A DNA stretch of 64,000 nucleotides, taken from Opitutia bacterium (GTDB lineage: Bacteria > Verrucomicrobiota > Verrucomicrobiia > Opitutales > UBA953). Positions within the stretch are counted from its first letter, which is position 1; the number at the start of each line of letters is the position of its first letter. The notes beneath the pieces were generated by a model. It ran no database searches. It saw nothing but the letters and a program-made list of their open reading frames with translations, and was not told the origin of the DNA. Positions 52,549 to 59,163 of this stretch are shown in pieces. Position numbers and translations under genes: made by a program. The stretch covers positions 248,001 to 312,000 of the forward strand of contig CANGFP010000002.1 in the NCBI GenBank assembly GCA_947453335.1. Reading direction: 5' to 3'.

Positions 52549-53523
52549 TCAGACGAGACCGGCCTGGTAGATGTCGTGGATGCGCAGCAGGCCGAGGCAA
52601 CGCTGCGTCTCGGGATCGGTCACGGGCAGGACGGAGATCTGGGAAGGACGGTCCTCCATCACGCGGGCGGCTTCGCCCAGGGAAACGGACGGATGCGTGC
52701 GGATGGGGTTCCTGGTCATGATATCCGCGGCGGTCGCGGCGTTGAGGTCGACGCCCCGGCCCAGCGCGCGCCGCAGGTCGCCGTCGGTGATGAGGCCGAC
52801 GAGCACCCCGTCGGCTCCGAGGATGCAGGCGGCGCCGTGCGGATGGCGCGTCATGGCGATGACCGCGTCGCGCAGCGAGGCGGTGGCGGCGACCACGGCG
52901 CAACGCTCGAGCGGCTGCAGCGCCTCGCCGACGGTCAACAGCAGGTTGCGGCCCAGCTGGCCGGCCGGGTGGAAGCGGGCGAAATCGGCGGCCGCGAAAC
53001 CACGCTTGGTCATCAGCGCGGCCGCGAGGGCGTCGCCCAAGGCGAGGGTCAGCAGCGCGCTCGTCGTCGGCACCATGCCCAACGGATCCGCCTCCGGGCG
53101 GGCCCCGATGTCGAGCACGACATCCGCCTGCGAGGCCAGCGGCGACTGCACGTTGCCGACGATGGCGATGAGCGGAGACTTGAACGTGCGGAGGACCGGC
53201 AGAAGCCGGACCAGTTCGGCGGTCGTCCCGGAACGCGAGATGAGGACGACCGGGTCGCCGGGCTGGAGGATGCCGAGGTCGCCGTGCACGGCGTCGGCGG
53301 CGTGCAGGAAGATCGCCGGCGTGCCGGTGCTGCACAAGGTGGCGGCGATCTTCTGCGCGATGAGGCCGGACTTGCCGACGCCGCAGAGGACGACCTTGCC
53401 GCGATGCGCGGCGATGCGGTCGACGGCCTGGGTGAAGGCGCCGTCCAGGCGCGTGGCCAGTTCGGCGAGGGCTTCGGCTTCGGCCTGCAGGAGGGAGCGG
53501 GCGGAGTTGAGAGGAGCGTTCAT
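52549..53523 (-). CDS. kdsD: D-arabinose 5-phosphate isomerase
   Basis: A 324-residue KdsD/KpsF enzyme converting ribulose 5-phosphate to arabinose 5-phosphate, the first step to Kdo. It has an N-terminal SIS domain (VVLCGVGKSGLIAQKIAATL, HAADAVHGDLGIL, LISRSGTTAEL) and two C-terminal CBS domains (about 205-320; AVIAMTRHPHGAACILG, LVGLITDGDLRRAL). The ATG at 53523 begins a normal KdsD N-terminus. It is separated from kdsB by 91 bases, the widest gap in the operon. Confidence 0.93.
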   Translation of the reverse strand: MNAPLNSARSLLQAEAEALAELATRLDGAFTQAVDRIAAHRGKVVLCGVGKSGLIAQKIAATLCSTGTPAIFLHAADAVHGDLGILQPGDPVVLISRSGTTAELVRLLPVLRTFKSPLIAIVGNVQSPLASQADVVLDIGARPEADPLGMVPTTSALLTLALGDALAAALMTKRGFAAADFARFHPAGQLGRNLLLTVGEALQPLERCAVVAATASLRDAVIAMTRHPHGAACILGADGVLVGLITDGDLRRALGRGVDLNAATAADIMTRNPIRTHPSVSLGEAARVMEDRPSQISVLPVTDPETQRCLGLLRIHDIYQAGLV

Positions 53524-53556
53524 GAAGGTTGGAGGCGGGGCGGAAAGGACGGCGCC

Positions 53557-53581
53557 CGTCCGCCGAAACGGCGGGCGGACG
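53557..53581. repeat. Hairpin in the kdsB-kdsD gap
   Basis: CGTCCGCC (53557-53564) and GGCGGACG (53574-53581) form an eight-pair GC stem with a nine-base loop in the widest intergenic gap of the operon. There is no T-tract on either strand, so it is not a standard terminator. It could slow transcription or protect mRNA. Confidence 0.5.
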
Positions 53582-53614
53582 TGCCTAAGCGGATGGGCGG
53601 CAGGACGCCGAAGG

Positions 53615-54349
53615 TCAGCGCAGCAGCCTGCGGGCGACCTCAAGGTCCTCGGGCGTGTCGATCGCCACGGGATGGTAGTCGGTGACGACCGTCTGGAAGG
53701 TCAGGCCATGCGCCAGGAAGCGCAGCTGCTCGAGCGATTCGGCCGTCTCGAGCTCCGTCGGCGCGAGCCGCGAATAGCCCGCCAAAGTGGCGCGGTCGTA
53801 GCCGTAGACGCCGATATGCACCCAGTAGTCGCGGCGGGAGACCCATTCGGCCGGATCGACGCCGCGCAGGTGCGGGATCGGGCTGCGCGAGAAGTAGATG
53901 GCCTCGCCGTTCTCGGCGCGCACGACCTTCACCACGCTGCTGGCCAGGAGCCGCTCCGCGGAACGGAGCTTCGAGACGGCGGTGACGAGACGGCACTTCG
54001 TCTCCTTCCAGCGCGAGATCAGGCCATCCAGGAGCGCCGGCTCGATGAAAGGCTCGTCGCCTTGGACGTTGAGGAAGAAGTCGCCCGGAACGCGGTCGAC
54101 GACGCTCGCCATGCGCGCCGTGCCGGACGGGCAGTCGGGGGAAGTCATCACGACCTCGGCGCCGAAGCCGCGGGCCGCGTGCGCGACCTCCTCGGAATCG
54201 GTCAGGAGGATCACGCGGTCGGCTTGGCGGACTTGGCGCGCCTTCTCCCAGACATGCTGCACGACCGGTTTGCCGCCGAGGTCGAGGAGGACCTTGCGCG
54301 GCAGGCGCGTCGAGGCGATGCGGGCCGGGATGCAGAGCGTGATGGACAT
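53615..54349 (-). CDS. kdsB: CMP-Kdo synthetase (3-deoxy-manno-octulosonate cytidylyltransferase)
   Basis: A 244-residue cytidylyltransferase that activates Kdo. Signature segments are CIPARIASTRLPRKVL (nucleotide loop), VMTSPDCPSGTARMASV, VNVQGDEPF-like FLNVQGDEPF with the metal-binding Asp, AIYFSRSPIPH, HIGVYGYD and LEQLRFL. Length is standard. Kdo 8-phosphate synthase and phosphatase are not in the window, so the pathway is only partly clustered; the copy inside a surface-glycan operon suggests Kdo is used in this polymer, or simply that the LPS gene was located here. Confidence 0.94.
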   Translation of the reverse strand: MSITLCIPARIASTRLPRKVLLDLGGKPVVQHVWEKARQVRQADRVILLTDSEEVAHAARGFGAEVVMTSPDCPSGTARMASVVDRVPGDFFLNVQGDEPFIEPALLDGLISRWKETKCRLVTAVSKLRSAERLLASSVVKVVRAENGEAIYFSRSPIPHLRGVDPAEWVSRRDYWVHIGVYGYDRATLAGYSRLAPTELETAESLEQLRFLAHGLTFQTVVTDYHPVAIDTPEDLEVARRLLR

Positions 54350-54370
54350 GGCTGGGAAGGGAGCGACGGG

Positions 54371-55312
54371 CTACTTCCGCGCGGCGGCGTCGTTGGCGAG
54401 GTACCAGGCATAGACGCCGCGGATGCCCTCATCGAGGCCGATGCGCGGGGCCCAGCCCAAGGCGCGGATGCGGGAGACATCCATGAGCTTGCGCGGCGTG
54501 CCGTCGGGCATGGCCGGATCGAACTCCAGCTCGCCGGTGAAGCCGACCGTGGCCGCGACCTTCTGGGCGAGCTCGCGGATGGAGAGTTCCTCGCCCGATC
54601 CGATGTTGATGTGGCCGGCCTCCGAATAGCGGTCCATGAGCGCGAGGCAGGCCTGGGCGACGTCGTCGGCGTGCAGGAACTCCCGCAGCGGCGTACCCGT
54701 GCCCCACAGCCTGAGCCGGGCGTCGCCGCGCTGCTTCGCCTCGTGCATCTTGCGGACCAAGGCCGGGAGCACGTGCGAGTTCTGCAGGGAGAAGTTGTCG
54801 CCGAGCCCGTAGAGGTTGCAGGGCATCGCGCTGATGAAGTCGCAGCCATGCTGCTGGCGCGCGAACGTGCAGAGCTTGATGCCCGCGATCTTCGCGACCG
54901 CGTAGGCCTCGTTGGTGACCTCCAGCGGCCCCGTGAGGAGGGACGCCTCCTGGATGGGCTGCGGCGCGAACTTCGGGTAGATGCAGCTCGACCCGAGGAA
55001 GAGCAGCTTGCGGACGCCGGCGACCCGGGCGCCCTCGATGACGTTGGCCGCCATCATGAGGTTGTCGTACAGGAAGTCGTACGGCGCCGACGAATTGTGG
55101 TGGATGCCGCCGACGCGCGCGGCCGCCATGATGACGTACGCCGGGCGTTCCTGCGCGTAGAAGGCGCGGACCGCGGCGCCGTCCCGCAGGTCGAGCTCGG
55201 CCGAGGTGCGCACGACGACCTGCGCATGGCCGGCGGCCTGGAGCGCGCGGACGACGGCGGAGCCCACCATCCCGCGGTGGCCGGCGACGAAGATCTTGGC
55301 GGCGCGGTCCAT
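54371..55312 (-). CDS. fcl: GDP-L-fucose synthase
   Basis: A 313-residue extended SDR (WcaG/Fcl) that epimerises and reduces GDP-4-keto-6-deoxymannose to GDP-L-fucose. [18 protein letters not shown] is the cofactor motif; [16 protein letters not shown], catalytic YAVAK (Tyr-x3-Lys), [10 protein letters not shown] and [16 protein letters not shown] are all Fcl marks. It is three bases downstream of gmd, which makes its substrate. The GT10 fucosyltransferase at 17.3 kb is a likely user of the product. Confidence 0.95.
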   Translation of the reverse strand: MDRAAKIFVAGHRGMVGSAVVRALQAAGHAQVVVRTSAELDLRDGAAVRAFYAQERPAYVIMAAARVGGIHHNSSAPYDFLYDNLMMAANVIEGARVAGVRKLLFLGSSCIYPKFAPQPIQEASLLTGPLEVTNEAYAVAKIAGIKLCTFARQQHGCDFISAMPCNLYGLGDNFSLQNSHVLPALVRKMHEAKQRGDARLRLWGTGTPLREFLHADDVAQACLALMDRYSEAGHINIGSGEELSIRELAQKVAATVGFTGELEFDPAMPDGTPRKLMDVSRIRALGWAPRIGLDEGIRGVYAWYLANDAAARK

Positions 55313-55315
55313 CGC

Positions 55316-56377
55316 TCAGCGATGCTTGTGGGCGACGAGCTTGAGGTCCGAGTCGACCATCTTGTGCACGAGCTGCTCGAAGGACGTCTGCTGCGGATTC
55401 CAGCCCAGTTCGCGGATGGCCTTGGCCGGGTTGCCCAGCAGTTGCTCGACCTCGGTCGGACGGAAATACCGCGGGTCGACGGCGACGAGCGTCTTGCCCG
55501 TCTTGCGATCGACGCCCTTCTCGTCCGCGCCCTGGCCGCGCCATTCCAGCTCGATGCCGGCGCGGCGGAAGGCATGGGTGCAGAACTCGCGGACCGTGTA
55601 CATCTTGCCCGTCGCGATGACGAAGTCATCGGGCTGGTGGTGCTGCAGGATCAGCCACATGCACTGCACGAAGTCCGGGGCGTAGCCCCAGTCGCGCTGC
55701 GAGGAGAGGTTGCCGAGGAAGAGGCAGTCCTGGCGGCCATGCACGATGTTGGCGACCGCGAGCGTGATCTTGCGGGTCACGAACGTCTCGCCGCGGCGCT
55801 CGGACTCGTGGTTGAAGAGGATGCCGTTGCTGGCGAAGATGCCGTAGGCCTCGCGGTAGTTGCGCGTGATCCAATAGGCGTAGATCTTGGCGACGCCATA
55901 CGGGCTGCGCGGGTAGAAGGGCGTGGTCTCGGACTGCGGGACCTCGACGACCTTGCCGTAGAGCTCCGACGTCGACGCCTGGTAGATGCGGACCTTCTTC
56001 TCCATCTTCAGGATGCGGATGGCCTCGAGGAGGCGGAGCGTGCCGACGCCGTCGGTGTCCGCGGTGTACTCCGGGACGTCGAAGGACACCTTCACGTGGG
56101 ACATGGCGCCGAGGTTGTAGATTTCGTCGGGCTGGACGTCGCCGATGACGCGGATGAGGTTGGTGCTGTCGCCGAGGTCGCCGTAGTGCAGGTGGATCTT
56201 CTTGACGTGGATGTCGCGCACGAGGTCGTCCATGTACAGATGCTCGATGCGTTCGGTGTTGAAGCTCGAGGAGCGGCGGATGAGGCCGTGGACCTCGTAG
56301 CCTTTGTTGAGAAGGAACTCGGCGAGGTAGGAGCCGTCCTGGCCCGTGATGCCGGTGATGAGAGCGCGTTTTTTCAT
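55316..56377 (-). CDS. gmd: GDP-mannose 4,6-dehydratase
   Basis: A 353-residue Gmd making GDP-4-keto-6-deoxy-D-mannose. It opens [19 protein letters not shown], has the [11 protein letters not shown] loop, the catalytic [10 protein letters not shown] (Tyr-x3-Lys), [17 protein letters not shown] and [12 protein letters not shown], which together are specific to Gmd. The product is a branch point: Fcl leads to GDP-fucose, and the ColD-like protein at 18.3 kb could lead to a 3,6-dideoxy sugar. It is the second gene of the long operon. Confidence 0.96.
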   Translation of the reverse strand: MKKRALITGITGQDGSYLAEFLLNKGYEVHGLIRRSSSFNTERIEHLYMDDLVRDIHVKKIHLHYGDLGDSTNLIRVIGDVQPDEIYNLGAMSHVKVSFDVPEYTADTDGVGTLRLLEAIRILKMEKKVRIYQASTSELYGKVVEVPQSETTPFYPRSPYGVAKIYAYWITRNYREAYGIFASNGILFNHESERRGETFVTRKITLAVANIVHGRQDCLFLGNLSSQRDWGYAPDFVQCMWLILQHHQPDDFVIATGKMYTVREFCTHAFRRAGIELEWRGQGADEKGVDRKTGKTLVAVDPRYFRPTEVEQLLGNPAKAIRELGWNPQQTSFEQLVHKMVDSDLKLVAHKHR

Positions 56378-56395
56378 GTCAGGTGAAAGGGTGGG

Positions 56396-56833
56396 TCAGG
56401 CCTGGCCTTGCTTGGCGGCGGCGATGATGCGGGAACTGCTGTCGATCTTGGCGCCGAGGCCGTCGATGAGACGGGCGCCGTGGCGGTTGAGCACGGCCAT
56501 CTCGGGGATGTTGCCGGCGTGGCGGTCGCCTCCCTTGCAGAAGACGGCTTCATGCCCAGCGGCCTTGGCCTCGGCGATGAGCCGGTCGAGCGTCGCGCAG
56601 ACGGATCCATCGGCGTCGATGGCCAGCACCGCGCGGTCGACGATGCGGAGCGCGGCCGTCACCGCGAGGCGGGTGTCCTGGTCGATGAAGGACTTGCCCT
56701 TCTTGAGGGCGCCTTGCGCGTCGTTGTTGACGATGACCCAGAGGGCGTCGCCTTGGGCGCGGGACAGCTCGAGCAGCTCGAGGTGGCCGCGATGCATGGG
56801 GTCGAAGTAGCCGCTGGTGATGGCGATGCGCAT
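56396..56833 (-). CDS. Cytidylyltransferase-like nucleotidyltransferase (HldE-C/RfaE2-like domain alone)
   Basis: A 145-residue stand-alone nucleotidyltransferase. HxGH appears as FDPMHRGHLELLELS and the substrate loop as FIDQDTRLAVTAAL; SSSRII near the C-terminus matches the family's ISSTxIR-like motif. Members adenylate heptose-1-phosphate (RfaE domain II/HldE-C) or make CDP-glycerol or ADP-sugars. No heptose kinase or phosphatase accompanies it, so the substrate is open. The ATG at 56833 starts the Rossmann strand. It is the first gene of the 28-gene operon and has a 163-base upstream region with paired CCGCACGTG sites. Confidence 0.8.
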   Translation of the reverse strand: MRIAITSGYFDPMHRGHLELLELSRAQGDALWVIVNNDAQGALKKGKSFIDQDTRLAVTAALRIVDRAVLAIDADGSVCATLDRLIAEAKAAGHEAVFCKGGDRHAGNIPEMAVLNRHGARLIDGLGAKIDSSSRIIAAAKQGQA

Positions 56834-56925
56834 GAGAAGGTGACCTAGGCGGGGATTAGGGGAAAAACGCGGCTTGGACACCTCGAAAGATTCCACTGAG
56901 GCATCTTAACCACTCGGGCAGGCTA

Positions 56926-56956
56926 CCGCACGTGGAGGCGTTGGTGGCCGCACGTG
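56926..56956. promoter_or_regulatory. Paired CCGCACGTG sites ahead of the glycan operon
   Basis: CCGCACGTG occurs at 56926-56934 and again at 56948-56956, 22 bases apart centre to centre (about two helical turns), each containing the palindrome CACGTG. They lie about 95-125 bases upstream of the first gene of the operon and just past the gbsR-like stop. Phased direct copies are typical of an operator; no regulator is proven. Confidence 0.4.
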
Positions 56957-56996
56957 AGGGAAGTTCGACTGTCAGCCGACGGATCGGCCAAAAACC

Positions 56997-57521
56997 TCAG
57001 GACTCCCTCGGGGGAGGGAGCATCAAGGGAAAGAGTTCGAGCGCGCGGGCGTTCCAGCGGCGAAGCCGGGTAAGCCGTTCGAGGACCTCGGGGGAAACTT
57101 TGCCGCCTTCAGCCCCTTGGACGATGCGGTCCAAGCTGGGGCTGGATTGCTCTAGGGCGGGGAGAACCTGGCTCCTCAGCAGCGTGACTAAAGAGGCGGC
57201 CAAGGATGGCGTCGGTTGCCAACGCTCGCGGCGAGAGCCAGGCACCTTGACCGAGAGGATCATGCCATGATCGCGAAGGAACTTAAGTCCTTGACTGACA
57301 GAACCTTTGCTCATTCCAAGCCGCCCTTGGACCTGATCGAAATCGACCGGTCCAGGCGAACCATAAAGCAACGAATAGATCTCGGCCACCGAGCGGGGCA
57401 CCCCGAGAATCCCGGCCATTCTGACGAAAAAGACCGCTAATTCGACTTCATACGGGCTCAGCGGCGCGAACGAGGGGCGACTCTTTCGGCGGGAAGTCAG
57501 CTTGGCGGCAGGAGGGGTCAT
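56997..57521 (-). CDS. GbsR/MarR-type transcriptional regulator
   Basis: A 174-residue winged-helix protein. LAVFFVRMAGILGVPRSVAEIYSLLYGSPGPVDFDQVQGRLG (residues about 34-75) matches the GbsR-type N-terminal helices and HTH entry, and MSKGSVSQGLKFLRDHGMI is the recognition helix, followed by the wing. The C-terminal part is helical, as in dimerising members. The start at 57521 gives a typical basic N-terminus; the long upstream frame is spurious. It precedes the glycan operon on the same strand by 163 bases, and could control it. The known GbsR ligand is choline, but ligands in this branch are unknown. Confidence 0.75.
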   Translation of the reverse strand: MTPPAAKLTSRRKSRPSFAPLSPYEVELAVFFVRMAGILGVPRSVAEIYSLLYGSPGPVDFDQVQGRLGMSKGSVSQGLKFLRDHGMILSVKVPGSRRERWQPTPSLAASLVTLLRSQVLPALEQSSPSLDRIVQGAEGGKVSPEVLERLTRLRRWNARALELFPLMLPPPRES

Positions 57522-57547
57522 GGGGCCTAGCAGGGGGACAAAGTGAT

Positions 57548-57566
57548 GTTTCAATATTTTTTGAAC
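57548..57566. promoter_or_regulatory. AT-rich inverted repeat upstream of gbsR-like gene
   Basis: TTCAA (57550-57554) and TTGAA (57561-57565) are inverted arms around TATTTT, extended by a near-match GTT/AAC outside. It sits 27-45 bases before the regulator start, in an AT-rich patch unusual for this window. Its location suits an autoregulatory operator or promoter core of the regulator and the divergent gene. Confidence 0.35.
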
Positions 57567-57677
57567 ACACGCAAGGGCTATTTCCCTGAATGAGTTAAGA
57601 TACCTAGGACCCCTACCCTGCCGTGGCCTTGCCAGCCGCGATGCCCGAGCCCCTAATTGGGGCAAATCCCCCCTACG

Positions 57678-58951
57678 ATGAGACGTCTTTCCCTGGCATT
57701 CTGTGGCTGCGGCTCCCGGGCTCGGACCTATGCCGGCATCGCGGCCGGAATGCCCGATCGGTTCGACCTCGTCGCCGGGGCCGACCCCGTCGAGGGACGC
57801 GTCGCCTTCATCCGCGGGAAATCGGCCCAGCCGGCATCCTTCCGGGGTTATGGTTCGGCGGAAGAGATGTTCGCCGCGGGCAAGCCTGCGGACGTCGTCG
57901 TGATCGGCACCCAAGATGCGCAGCATCGCGAGCATGCCCTGCGCGCGATGGAGCTCGGCTGCGACCTGCTCCTGGAGAAGCCCGTGGCGCATGGCTGGAG
58001 GACGTGCTCGCGGTCCAAGCCGCCGCCCGCCGGCTCGGACGGCGCGTGGTCGTCTGCCACGTGCTGCGGTACACGCCGTTCTACGCCAAGGTCGAAGCCC
58101 TGCTCCGGTCAGGCCTGCTCGGCGACCTCGTGACCGCCAACCTCATCGAGGGCGTCCAGCCTTGGCACCAGGCCCACTCGTTCGTGCGCGGCCATTGGGG
58201 CGTCGAAGGGCGCTCGTCCCCGATGATCCTCGCCAAAAGCTGCCATGACATGGACCTGCTGGCCTGGTTGATCGGCCGACCCTGCCTGTCGGTCGCGTCG
58301 CACGGCGCGCTCTCGCACTTCACGGCGGCGCATGCCCCGGAGGGTGCGCCCGCGCGCTGCACCGACGGCTGCCCGGCCGCCGGTCGCTGCCTTTATGATG
58401 CGCACCTGTACGCGAAACCAGACGGCCGGCGCTGGCTCGGGATGGTCTACGACCGCGCGCAGGAAGCCACCGACGAGGAGATCCACGGCTGGCTGCGGAC
58501 GAGCCCTTGGGGCCGTTGCGCGTTCCGCTGCGACAACGACGTGGTCGACCATCAGGTGCTGGCCCTGCGGTTCGCCGGCGACATCACCGCCACCTTCACG
58601 ATGACGGCGTTCGACGAAGGCCGCCATCTGGAGCTCTTCGGCACCAAGGGCGTGCTGCGCGGGGGCGCGTTCGTCAAGAAGCAGCTGGGCTGCGACCTGG
58701 TCTTCACGCCCCACGGCTGGAACCAGCCATCCGAACGCATCACAGTCGAGACCCCGACGGGCGGTTACGCCGGACATGGCGGCGGCGACGCCGGGCTCAT
58801 GGCCACCCTGCACGCCGAGCTCACCGGCGCCAACGCCAACGCGATGCGGACTTCGCTGGAGGTCTCGATCCAAAGCCACCTCATGGCCTTCGCGGCAGAG
58901 GCCGCGCGCAAGGAAAGCCGGACCGTGGTCTTGGAGACCATGGTCAGGTAA
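57678..58951 (+). pseudogene. Gfo/Idh/MocA oxidoreductase with a frameshift
   Basis: The N-terminal half (RLSLAFCGCGSRARTYAGIAA, then VVVIGTQDAQHREHALRAMEL and the hallmark LLLEKPVA) runs from 57678 to about 57990 in one frame; the homologous continuation (LEDVLAVQAAARRLGR, RYTPFYAKVEALL, then AKSCHDMDLLAWLIG) is in the frame one base earlier, to 58951. One base is missing near 57985-57995, giving about 424 residues if repaired. No slippery heptamer is visible there, so this is a real mutation or a base-calling error. A Cys-containing insert (RCTDGCPAAGRC) lies in the second half. It is divergent from the gbsR-like gene. Confidence 0.8.
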
Positions 58952-58963
58952 AGACTTCCACCT

Positions 58964-59041
58964 TGGCGCCCCCTTGGGGATTCGAACCCCAGTTACCTCA
59001 GTGAAAACGAGGTGTCCTGGACCGGGCTAGACGAAGGGGGC
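58964..59041 (-). tRNA. tRNA-Glu (UUC)
   Basis: On the minus strand the acceptor arms GCCCCCT and AGGGGGC pair perfectly, the T-arm contains GGTTCGAATCC, the anticodon stem is CCTCG/TGAGG around TTTTCAC with anticodon TTC, and the 3' end carries an encoded CCA after discriminator G. The body is 75 bases plus CCA. Confidence 0.95.
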
Positions 59042-59104
59042 CGCTGGTGGAGAGTCGAAAATTACAGGTCACCCCACCTTGGTCAAGTTTTTAGGCTGGG
59101 CATG

Positions 59105-59137
59105 AAAAAAGGGGGTGCGCCTTTAGGCGCACCCCCC
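59105..59137 (-). terminator. Rho-independent terminator after the autotransporter
   Basis: GGGGGTGCGCC (59111-59121) and GGCGCACCCCC (59126-59136) form an eleven-pair stem with a TTTA/TAAA loop; on the minus strand six T follow (A-run at 59105-59110). It ends the autotransporter transcript 27 bases past its stop. Confidence 0.93.
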
Positions 59138-59163
59138 GATTTCAGGGGTTTAGCGGCGATTTC

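Noticed and set aside
56905..56920. tRNA D-arm-like sequence (minus strand TGCCCGAGTGGTTAAG)
   Set aside because: Resembles the 5' part of Ser/Leu tRNAs, but there is no matching acceptor stem, anticodon stem or T-arm (no GGTTCGA) in the following 90 bases. At most a remnant.
57980..58000. Programmed ribosomal frameshift in the oxidoreductase gene
   Set aside because: No slippery heptamer, stop-codon context or downstream pseudoknot seen; a simple one-base loss or sequencing error explains it better.
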